From Branchiostoma floridae (Eukaryota; Chordata; Leptocardii; Amphioxiformes; Branchiostomatidae), in contig NC_049982.1 in the NCBI RefSeq assembly GCF_000003815.2, forward strand, positions 29,010,548-29,059,393: DNA of 48,846 bases, written 5' to 3'. The notes below the pieces were generated by a model. The model made no database searches and was not told the DNA's origin. It worked only from the letters and a program-made list of their open reading frames with translations. Below, piece by piece: positions 35,301 to 44,077 of this stretch. Made by a program: the position numbers and the translations under genes. The stretch's first letter is position 1, and every line of letters starts with the position of its first letter.

Positions 35301-38010
35301 ACACATTCCAAAGAGGATAACTGCAGAAAGGATTGACGGATTGGCATCATTTTAGGGGTGCAGGTAGCTTAGGCAAAGGTGTTCATAATACATGTTATGC
35401 AAATGAGGACCTTATTTGCATAATTAATGAGGAAATTGTATAATACCATTATTAGCAATAACTGGACTTCAAGAAATGTAACACTTATTAATTATGATAG
35501 ATGGAATATAAGCAGATACCAAATATGGTAATGAGGAACTTATTTGCATAATTTATGTAAAAATCGCAAAGCCGCTTTATGTCGAATGATTGGAATTTTA
35601 TACTTGTGACATGTGTACGTTAGTCAATGATGAACAACACCACGCATAAATTATGTTAATGTATTAGTCAATTGCATGAAATTTACAAAAGCTCTAAATT
35701 TTCATGGAGGTATGAGGTCGCCGAACTCTTGTTTTTTGTCTTTCTGCCTCTGTGTGTGAGACGCTAAGAAACACAGAATACATTTGGTTGGATTATGACG
35801 ATATTTGGTATCATGGCAGGTCTTCCGGAGACAAACAGAGATCAATTTTAGCCTCCACGGCAGGTTCTCTGTGCCTTTTTTTTCTTCTTTTTTTGGCTCA
35901 TCATACGGCTTTGCTGGCCATTTGTTTCACACAGGGTCGCTTGTATAAAGAAATGGTCATCAAAAGTGTACGAAAAAAGACCCGGAGAGCCTGCTATGGA
36001 GGCTAGATCAATGTTGATAATGCGCCTCCTGACAGCCTATTCTGGCACTACAGCAGAACGTCCGTTTTTTTAGCTTCTTTTCTCTGATGGCAGATAAATT
36101 TTACTGTCAGAAGTGACTACAGTTCTACACGTACCTTGATACAGCTCATTCGACACAAGTTATGCTTCAAATTTCAACCGCACCCAGTCTCCTTTGTTAT
36201 GGCACAGCCTAAGGGGGTCACGCAACAATTACTGAATTAGCCACTGTGCCTAGATCAAATAAAAACAAGACCTTAAACCATTGAAAAGCCTTTCCTGTTG
36301 GGATTTTATGTTAAATCTGGGCAGTTTGGGAGTGTCTGCGGTAGGAAAGCCCCTATACTTGTGAATCAGTTGTAAAAAAAATGACCTTTTTCCATCTCAG
36401 GGGATTTTGCACCCCATGACATAGTGGTATCATCGCCAGATAGCTATTTTTAGCCTTAAGGACCAATCCAAGGGCTCTGATTAGGGGGAGTCTATCTGCA
36501 AACTAGCCGTATATAAATTCTTGCAAAAGGGGTTAATGAGAGTGCACAGAGTGGGCTAGCTTTTGAGGGTAAGTTTGTATGGCTTGAAATTTTAATTCTT
36601 GAGATTATGACACATTTTTTCCTCCACTTCCCCAAAGGATTACATGTATTACGGGTTAATTTGTAACTCTGTGGTCACCCCTAAGGAATTAGAGAAGGTT
36701 TTTTGACCTAGCTCCATGAAAAATTGAGGTATTGCTTTTGGTGTGTCTTTGTGTCTGACTGTCTGTCTGTCTGACTGTCTGTCTGTCTGTCTGTGTTTCT
36801 GCATAAATGTGGTCAGTATAACTCTAGAACCCCTTGATGGATTCTAATGATATTTGGTATGTGGGAAAGTGTTGGAAAGACGAAAGTCAGGGTCGATTTT
36901 GGGCCCCCCTACTGCAGCAGATACAGATTTTTTGTATCTTTTGACGTGGACATGCTATGGTTTTGATTTTTTTGATGGCAGACAGCTTGCGATGTAAGAA
37001 AGAAGTGATGTATGTTTGGACCCCCTAGCAGCTTGCTCTGGAACTGCAGGAGCATTCTAGTCAAAATCTTCCAAGGAACATAACAGAACATAGGAACGAC
37101 ACATTTCCATGATATTTAGCATGCAAGTATTTTGGCAGAGATGTGCATATTGAAATGCAAATTATGCAAATTTGGACAAAAGTTACATGATTAATGAGGA
37201 AAATCTATATTTACAGTGTTTCCATTAGAAGATTGAAATACATGTAACGTGTAAATCGTGGCAGCTGGAAAATTAGCAGATACGAATTATGCAAATAACT
37301 CCCTAATTTGCACAATTACTGTGAACGTGTCATCATTATTGTGTACATGTAGTAAATGATTGTATTGTCAACATTATGACCTGTGTAAGTTATTGAAAGG
37401 TGTATATTACCAGGCATAAATCATACAGATGCGCAAATCTTTTGCATTATCAGAATAGTTCATGGCGGCATGAGGTCTCCGAACTCTTGTTTACTATGAG
37501 AAGGCTGGATATCGATCTTTGCCATTCTTGTTTTGATTGACGGAAAAATTTGATATCTGATTGTCGACTGCGATTCTTCCCTTAATCAGGGTGGGTGTTC
37601 GGAACGTTCATGTATCACAAGGACCATGGCACGAAAACCAAGGACAAGTGGCGGCGCCTGGTGCCCCTGTGCCTGCAGTGGGGGAACGATCCGGACCTCA
37701 CACCGGAACGGTACTACGAGCACGGCAAACGGCCGACTGAAACTTGGACCAACCCACTCGTAAAGGAAAAAGGCCTCCTAGCACGTAAGTAGATAACAGC
37801 AGCATTGCATGCATTTTGTGGTATACTTTTTAACGTCTATGCATTTGTTACCTTCGTCAGAAGGTAATTTTTCGGTGCTGTATGTGATTAGCTCGTTGGC
37901 TACTGGCTCTCAGCCGGTGGTGAATCCTTATGGTGTTTGTCAGGTGTGTGTGGTGTGTGTGTGTGTGTGTGTGAGTGAGTGTGTGTGTGTGTGTGTGTGT
38001 GTTTTTGTGC

Positions 38011-38069
<59 letters not shown>

Positions 38070-39053
38070 CGTAAATTTTGGATATATTTCTATCTTTTTA
38101 AGGTACCTACATGTACTTTTGAACTTTTGGTGGCAAATATCTTTTGACGTTAGGCCATGTTTATTTGATAATATGGATGAAATCCACTCGTCAAAAAGTT
38201 TTCAACCATGCTGTAAATCACACAAATTAGGAAACGTATACTAATGTTACAGAACGCCCAAGTCAATTTCTAGCCCAAAGATTCAAAAGCTGATGTGAAA
38301 GAACAAAAAAGGAAGAATTTATTATTTGGAATACCATGCTATCAGAGTGTAATCATTTATTCAACCTTCTTGACCACTTAGATCTCATAATGTAGGAAAC
38401 TTTTTTTTTGGGGGGGGGGACTTTTTTTATTCGCGTGCTCGCATCAGTTTGGGGGTTTACAGATGATGCCATCCATATGTCAAATCAGCGAATTTTAGGT
38501 TTTCTTCAAACTCACATCGCTATACCGCTCAATTGCCGGTTTCCAAGTCTTTCTTCAACAACAGTTTCTTGCCTTGGATTGCCAAACTATGAAACTCTCT
38601 CGACTACGACTGTTTCCCTCCTGTCTACAACTTGTCAGCCTTCAAAACAAATGTCCACCGCTATCTCCGTGTACAATCATTTCCAAATTCTTAGTGAATT
38701 GCCTTAAAGTGGTCTAATTGTGCCCTCGTTAAAAAAAAAACACATTTCTTTTTTTTAATGTTTTTTTAGCGGGCCGTCCCTACCTTGGCTATCTCGAACG
38801 AGCCAACGGGATTGTGGACAACTTCATATCCTGCTGTGCCTCCTGCCATTCCACGGCGTCCATTCCAACGTTCCCGAAGACGGTGACCCCATCGAAACCG
38901 GATCTGGTCCCCAACACGATGGATTGGTTCAAGAACAGGCATGCAGGGGAGCCGTTCGAAGAAGGTGGAAAGTCTCTGGATTATTCCCTGCAGCTGGATT
39001 CCGGGCTGAGCGGATACTTTGAATGGGTGAAAAGCAAACCAAAACCGAAGTAA
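26343..39053 (+). CDS. Cytochrome c-domain protein of bacterial type (4 exons, 438 aa)
   Basis: Coding exons: 26343-26816, 34092-34455, 37590-37784, 38770-39053. Introns are GT-AG, phases 0,1,1. The protein begins MLATKWSRVVAVAAAAGAAG, a positively charged start followed by an Ala/Gly-rich hydrophobic segment; this could be a mitochondrial presequence, signal peptide or membrane anchor. Later motifs are WYNAPWM, GREPIHGLTMERP, QTWAVGFYNSYGAYTIGKFW, VAFKLLF, LIQVDIMVRDSRA, TGWVFGTFMY, LQWGNDP, VDNFISCCASCHS and SLDYSLQL. CASCH fits CxxCH, the covalent haem c attachment site. I recall the same motif order in uncharacterised bacterial cytochrome c-domain proteins and know of no vertebrate homologue. 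It is probably a haem-binding redox protein or oxidoreductase partner. The reaction is unknown, and attachment in an animal cell would need haem lyase in the mitochondrial intermembrane space. Confidence 0.85.
26845..26856. repeat. LINE target-site duplication, left copy
   Basis: CTACAATCCTTT, identical to 33325-33336. At least the nine bases CTACAATCC lie outside the poly-T tail, so the duplication is 9-12 bp. Confidence 0.85.
27046..30874 (-). pseudogene. LINE ORF2 (endonuclease-reverse transcriptase) with one frameshift
   Basis: The ORF starts at the ATG at 30874-30872. The N-terminal AP endonuclease-like domain shows YNCNGLGD, CLQETHS, IYGPNSDDPS, VGDFNTVLN and SDHSLIGI. The reverse transcriptase shows PSGKAPGLDGLSVEFYK, NWRPITLLNCD, DFEKAFDTI, GVRQGCPLSPYLF and the catalytic QYADDS. 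The C-terminal zinc knuckle shows CNLCNEEEETVVHLFWDC. The first frame runs 30874-28991 and the second 29091-27046. The break is explained by a 14-bp tandem duplication (29031-29044 = 29045-29058). An 18-bp in-frame tandem duplication (29069-29086 = 29087-29104) repeats the residues EIMEYY just before it. The motif set points to the L1/Tx1 group, but I cannot assign a clade. Confidence 0.9.
31878..32690 (-). pseudogene. LINE ORF1 with one in-frame stop
   Basis: One frame of 271 codons (including the terminal stop) is broken only by a TAG at 32420-32418. The N-terminal part is a coiled coil (LIKLDELKAENATNFTKLN, IKNLQGKIESLEARQ). It is followed by RKNCLRVWGFPD, the typical entry to the RNA-binding domain. 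After the stop, NILPGEIDNIHYLGG, HLIVKFATFLAKRKVYEARK and FISIRPDLSPASRALFHQAK complete an L1-like ORF1 protein, the nucleic-acid-binding chaperone of such elements. A single base change probably created the stop. Confidence 0.85.
33325..33336. repeat. LINE target-site duplication, right copy
   Basis: CTACAATCCTTT, matching 26845-26856. It defines the 5' boundary of the LINE at 33324. Confidence 0.85.
34671..35731 (+). repeat. Interspersed repeat family 'GAACTCTTG', copy B
   Basis: Left end CTCCATGAAATGTCATGGAG then a (TGTC)n run at about 34717-34737. Right end TTCATGGAGGTATGAGGTCG then CCGAACTCTTG. Interior blocks match copies A and C, with one internal duplication of the GGATAACTG...TTTGCATAATTAATG module, which makes this copy longer. 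It lies in intron 2 of the cytochrome-like gene. Related sequence continues to about 36060. Confidence 0.8.
36712..37489 (+). repeat. Interspersed repeat family 'GAACTCTTG', copy C
   Basis: Starts CTCCATGAAAAATTGAGG, has a (TGTC)n run at about 36756-36794 and ends CATGAGGTCTCCGAACTCTT plus G. Order and content match copy A closely. It lies about 100 bp before exon 3 of the cytochrome-like gene. Confidence 0.8.
37943..38067. repeat. GT microsatellite in intron 3 of the cytochrome-like gene
   Basis: A nearly pure (GT)n run of about 125 bp. The long Val/Cys-rich open frames it creates are artefacts. Confidence 0.95.
38540..38694 (+). mobile_element. LINE 3'-end fragment in intron 3 of the cytochrome-like gene
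   Basis: One plus-strand frame reads FFNNSFLPWIAKL, stop, NSLDYDCFPPVYNLSAFKT, NVHRYL and ends at a TAG (38692-38694). This is the usual C-terminal end of a CR1/Jockey-type polymerase, in which the LWN tryptophan codon has become TGA. Only the last roughly 50 codons remain. Confidence 0.55.
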
Positions 39054-39063
39054 TTTTAAACTT

Positions 39064-39105
39064 TCCGGGGTCATCCGGGGTCATTGCACCAAAACGAGGC
39101 TAGCA
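39064..39105 (-). repeat. Short dispersed repeat, copy 3 (reverse strand)
   Basis: CCGGGGTCATTGCACCAAAA followed by CGAGGCT is the reverse complement of the block at about 12029-12060. It begins 10 bp after the stop codon of the cytochrome-like gene. Confidence 0.65.
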
Positions 39106-40849
39106 AGGCAACCGTTGTATCACACTTCAGTATAGATATAGGCCATCTTCAGTGGAAGTTTTCCCCTCTAACTTGAAATACTGTAGAATATGTGCCTGTC
39201 ACGTGTAGAAAATATTTTCTTCCTACATTTTGAATTCCATTTCGTCAATTTTTATTCATTTCTCACAGTTTTTGGTGGGTGAATTGGTAGTACGGTTGTC
39301 AAGTCCCAGCAGTTTTTATAACTTTGCAATACAGTCCGTACAAAGTTTTTTTTGTTGTTTTTTCTATATTTCTGAGGTGTGCTTTATAAGAATCTAACAG
39401 CGCAAGCAACTGAGTAACAAAAAATGGCTACTTGTATTCATACTACATAGTATAAAAGGCTACGCATAATAGAGATATGACTTTTGACAACAGAGGAATC
39501 TTTTCAATTCAATCTTTTTAGTATAGATGTAACATTAGTCAGTAGTGGTTAGGCAAAGTGTACCAATATCAAATTAGAATCTGATATATCATATCAATAT
39601 ATATATCGATCTGATACATATGGAAGTTCGTTTGATTCATTGATGTAATATTAGCCCATATCTGTTTTGTTTCTCCCTTCTGTCAAAAGCAAAGTAGTGA
39701 GTGGAATTGAAAATACCTGTGACGTATGCGTACATACTCATTTTTTAATCAACGTTATGAAAGCTGAGTGATACCATTCGCATGCCACATGTGCAGAAAC
39801 ATGTAACAGATCTAGTTCAGTCTCCAAGCAAGTCTATCGGAGCAAAGACAGTATCCAAAGGGTAAACAATGTTTAACTGGGCAAAAGGATCTGCATGCAC
39901 TAAACGAAGAGTGGCATTAATTTTGTTGATAATGAATGAAGACCTTTCTTGTACATACATACCCATTGGGTTAAGTACAGGTCGCAACAAAAGATACATG
40001 AAATACATTATACAATGAATCTGCATTACACAAGAATCGTATTCTACTGTGCGAATCTTTGTGACATTAAATAATAGGAACAGATATGATTTATAAGTAA
40101 AGGTAAAGCTGTAAATTCATAAATGATTTAAATTTGTCTATATTTACTGAGTTTTCAATAATGGTGTTGCTACCAGAAAATGCAAATATTCGTGCACGTT
40201 GTACTAATACAAATTGGATGCTAATAGCCTCTGTTAAACCCAAGTACATGCAGATCTGTGTGTTCTATAGTTCGCCCCAAATCTATACAAGCCAGTTAAT
40301 CTATATAATCTATAGAAAACAGTTAATTTCACATCGAATAAACGCACACTTTGGTCAATTGCACTGGATTCCCAATAGTGTCGGCAGTCAAATTTGTCCC
40401 AGCATTAGACAGGACACTGCTTTAGGCTGACCCGCGATGACGTGTCACAGTGCACAGTACGCTGTAACGTAATACACAGTATACGGTCCAACTGCCCAAC
40501 AAAACATGGCATCATTGTACAAGCCGGATAATTGCACGAAATACGCTGGCAAATTGGGTGTGGAATCAAACGGCTTCTACTTTTAATACTTGTGGGTGAA
40601 TTTATGCACCACGGTGGTATATTATAACGTAGGATTTACATATCACGGTGTTTGGTGAGATTTAGGATGTGACTTGCATAACACGTTTTGTCAAAAATAC
40701 ACATAAATTCTAACCGGTGTCTTTTGCATAGAAAAAAATTCCTATCGACACAGACGGTAAAGTTAGTATTTTACCTTACCGACCGAAGTTTGATACACAT
40801 GTTAAACCTGGGTAAATCGAGAAGGGTCTTGCAGGTTCTCAGGGGCACA

Positions 40850-41510
40850 ACGTCGAGGGCACGACAAGTATCAAACTCGGGACCATAAGGTACCAAACCC
40901 AACACTCTATCAGTTGTGCCACACACGACGCCACGAAACCATGTGATATTTGACAGCTGCCCTTCAAAGTTGTATCATCAGATGGTTGAAGGTCCAAGTC
41001 TTCAACACGCTTCAAGATATAGGGGTGACCGCGGGCAACGGGATGTCTTACATTGATAATACTTGAGGGCAATGACCACTTATACGCAGCCAAAGAAGGC
41101 CCAGTTTTAGTCCATACAGCATTCAGCCTATTCAAGACTTGCAGCAGCACTTTCCATGGGAAATGTAGGAGAAATTTCATATTGATGAGACGGTGTTGTG
41201 TGCAGGCTTTCAGATTTGGTCAAGAAACCAGGTTTTGGTCCATTTTTAGGCCTGTGCGGACCCCTACTATGAATTGGTCAGTCCCTAACTACAGTCATCA
41301 GAAACCAAAATGGCGGCAAATTTGAAAGCAGCGATAAACTCCACTGGTCAGATTTTTTTATCAGACTTTATGGAAACTTAAGATATCGGGCTGCAGTGTG
41401 GGGTTAGTTTTTTATGACCTGGAATGTTCGGGGATGATATTATGACACCCTGAACTTGCCAATTTTTACATTATCGCTAGTACGGATTGCCATTGGCGTT
41501 CACTCTCCTT
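40850..41510 (+). repeat. Dispersed repeat R2, downstream copy
   Basis: Blocks in the same order as 22980-23545: CAATGACCACTTATACGCAG, TTCATATTGATGAGACGGTG, AGGCCTGTGCGGACCCCTAC, CAGAAACCAAAATGGCGGC, GACACCCTGAACTTGCC and GATTGCCATTGGCGTTC. Diverged and non-coding. Confidence 0.65.
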
Positions 41511-41938
41511 GAGGGACAGGTTTACAGCCACCATACATCCGTACCTGATGCCCGTGGATATTGTTTGATAGATCGATCCAGCGATTGATTGATTGTGAAC
41601 ACATGTAGAAAAGCACATCTATACCATTAACAATGGTCACAATGATAAATAGGTATGATACTAATTCTGTACATGACACCGATGAATGCTTGTAAATATA
41701 CATTTGAGACACCTGACCATGAAATATATTTGACAGCAGCTCATCAAAAACCTTTCACCAGTTCATTGTACATATATCATCACTTGGGGGAAAATGTATC
41801 TGTTACAAGAGTCGATGTTAATACTACCAAACGCAAATCATCAGAGGGCATAAGGTGTGCATTGCTAATGACAAAGTAATTGTTGGCTTATGGTCGTAAA
41901 ATTGGTGCCCTGCCCTGTAGTCTACACAAAGTATTAGT

Positions 41939-42207
41939 GAAAGGCATGCAATTTGTGTATGGGACCGTGTGGCGCAGCGGGACCGTGTTCGCCTCGTGAC
42001 CGAGAGGTTGCGGGTTCGATTCCGGCTGCCGTTTACCGATCTTGTGCCCTTGGGAAAGGCACTTTACACGACTTTCCTCACTTTACTCATGTGAGTACAT
42101 AGCTTCGGCTAGGACCGCCCTATTGGGTCAGTTAGTCCTCACTCATAGTGAGCAATTGGGCTGGTCTCAATCATGATGTTCCTGACCTGGGGCGAAGAGA
42201 TGCTGTT
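41939..42207 (+). mobile_element. tRNA-derived SINE
   Basis: The internal RNA polymerase III promoter is visible: A box TGGCGCAGCGG at 41970-41980 and B box GGTTCGATTCC at 42013-42023. The body follows with CCTTGGGAAAGGCACTTTAC and TTTCCTCACTTTACTC. It is flanked by ACAAAGTATTAGT at 41926-41938 and 42208-42220; the right copy runs into further AAGTATTAG repeats, so this could be a target duplication or a repetitive tail. The acceptor-stem ends do not pair, so it is not a functional tRNA gene. Confidence 0.85.
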
Positions 42208-42244
42208 ACAAAGTATTAGTAAGTATTAGTAAAGTATTAGCAAA

Positions 42245-43136
42245 AGACCTTCATTCCGTATTACGTAGCCTCGGGCTACTTCAAAACCTGCAGAGCAACT
42301 ATATTGTCATGTTAACCAACTCAGTGTCCTGGCGGCTTGTGCGGTGTCATCATATCTGTTCAGCAGGTGAGTACAGACTTGAATTATTACCTGTCCATTC
42401 ACACTACATGATAAAGATACAGAACAAGCAGGTCATTAACATCTGTTAGGTCATTGTTTGCTCCTGTACTAGTTCTAGACCGTTCAAGCGGTATTGTTCA
42501 ATTCAATTCTTTGTAAACAATATTGCAAACGGCATGTAAGGAGATATATCAGCTCTGAGACGTTGACATTTACATATAAAACACACACGTACATAATTTA
42601 TACCACTGATATGACAGGAAACTATTATTCAAAGATGGCGTCTACAGTAAAGTTGTACAGTTTGATTTTTTTGAGCAATGAAGAAAAGAATCCGTTCTTG
42701 CTCGGTGTTTGGAGTCTGTCTGTTTCTCAGTGTGCGTCATTTAGCTGTCCTAGAAAGGAGGGCAAAGTCGATTTAAGGGATAATCTTTTATCATCTCTTG
42801 GAAGAGTTTGACGGCGGCTGCCTCGCACCTTAACTTGAGGAGGGGTTAGGTCAAGCACGTGGCGTCTATCTCTTCGACTTATATATTCGCAGAGGTCTCG
42901 TTTCATACGAAAGGCACCTAAATCTACGGCGCCATTTTGATTTCTTTGGAATGCAAAGAGTCTACCAAAGGTCATGAAAGGACATGTCCTCAGGAACAGT
43001 CAAACCAGACAAAACCAACTCACCCATGCACAAGCCACATTAGAGCAGTCCAGTGCATGTTCGCGAAGAAACAGACCCCAGCACTAATTAAGTTATATGT
43101 TCACTCTGTCTTAGCGGTATAGATTCAGATAACATA
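42245..43136. other. No supported gene
   Basis: Short open frames on both strands at about 42494-42811 and 42727-42975 have no recognisable motif. A GC-richer patch at 42800-42930 could be an untranslated exon or promoter of decarboxylase copy 3, but nothing in the sequence decides this. Confidence 0.4.
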
Positions 43137-43138
43137 TA

Positions 43139-43716
43139 CGAGGGGCGTTCAAGAAGTAATCCACCTGACCCACTTCCAGTTGTCTGATCTAGATGAAATT
43201 TTGCATATGTAATGATTCATATCTCTATGGGTTATGTTGCAAAAAACAGCTCTGAACTAATTTTGGTTTTTGATTTAAAGGTGTTTGAACTGAGTCAGGT
43301 GTGAAATGGACCAGGTGTGAAATGGAGCCAGTTGAGTGTCGCGCAGTGATCCGGTTTTTGCATTTGAAAGGACGCATACCAAATGAGACTTTTGATGAAA
43401 TAAAAGAAACTTATGGTGATGATTCCCCATCATATGACCTTGTAAAACGCTGGCATTGTGAATTCAAACATGGCCGGAAGTCTGTGGAAACAGCTCCCAG
43501 ACCTGGTCGTCCCTCTTCTGCCATTGATGAGGCATCTGTTGCAGGACCAACCTGGGGCGTCCTACAAAAACGGTGTACAGAGCTGCATCAAACGATGGTA
43601 GAAATGCATAACTCTGGGTGATTCCTATGAAGAGAAAGACTAATAACTGCACCAAGTTTCATTAATCTCCTCCTTTGGGAAATGGGTCAGGTGGATTACT
43701 TCTTGAACGCCCCTCG
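43139..43716 (+). mobile_element. Internally deleted mariner-like element
   Basis: A 578-bp element with 39-bp terminal inverted repeats (43139-43177 and 43678-43716) that begin CGAGGGGCGTTCAAGAAGTA and differ at one position. It is flanked by TA on both sides (43137-43138, 43717-43718), the target of Tc1/mariner transposases. The interior keeps only part of the transposase. Confidence 0.95.
43322..43621 (+). pseudogene. Mariner transposase remnant, internally deleted
   Basis: The frame from the ATG at 43322 reads MEPVECRAVIRFLHLKGRIP and DSPSYDLVKRWHCEFKHGRK, ending the recognisable part with APRPGRPSSAIDEA. This is the N-terminal helix-turn-helix (HTH_48 type) of mariner transposases, about 70 residues. 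The sequence then jumps to a short segment (QKRCTELHQ) resembling the extreme C-terminus and stops at 43619-43621. The whole DDD catalytic domain is missing, so it cannot transpose by itself. Confidence 0.85.
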
Positions 43717-43718
43717 TA

Positions 43719-43985
43719 CATTCGCCAAAAACCCCTCATACTTTCGATTGACATTATGAATTACTGCACAAGTTGTTCTTACTTTCATCAATTTTTATTA
43801 TACCAGTTGATTATTTTCTGTACCCAAATAAGTTAATTTTACAAGTTGTGTCCAGTACACTTTACTTACTATGTATAGCTTACTTGTAATAAGTATCAAA
43901 CTCTCTTTATTTATAATTAATTGTATATCTGTTCTAAACATGTGAATTGTCTTTATTGTAATAATTAAAATCAATCAATCTTCCT
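43719..43985 (+). mobile_element. Probable LINE 3' UTR tail (ATCA/ATTG-type end)
   Basis: AT-rich sequence ending TAATTAAAATCAATCAATC, similar in character to the ends of CR1/L2-like elements in this window. No coding sequence remains, so this is tentative. Confidence 0.35.
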
Positions 43986-44077
43986 CAAACGATCCGTTTT
44001 ACGTACGTATTAGAGAAGTGAGGTTTGTCACCAAGAATACGATCGTCATTTTTTTCTTCCAGCCAATAATAGAAAGA

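Larger units (their letters stand above)
39054..41925. other. Region downstream of the cytochrome-like gene, no supported gene
   Basis: AT-rich sequence with no recognisable exon. The first bases (39064-39105) carry a minus-strand copy of the GGTCATTGCACCAAAAC repeat seen at 12041 and 11320, probably within the 3' UTR. A diverged copy of repeat R2 occupies about 40850-41510. Simple AT-rich tracts occur at about 39590-39610. Confidence 0.5.

Noticed and set aside
37809-38244. Val/Cys-rich open frames of about 90-110 codons
   Set aside because: They are translations of the GT microsatellite.
41961-42031. tRNA gene
   Set aside because: A and B boxes are present but the acceptor ends do not pair, and the sequence continues into a SINE body.
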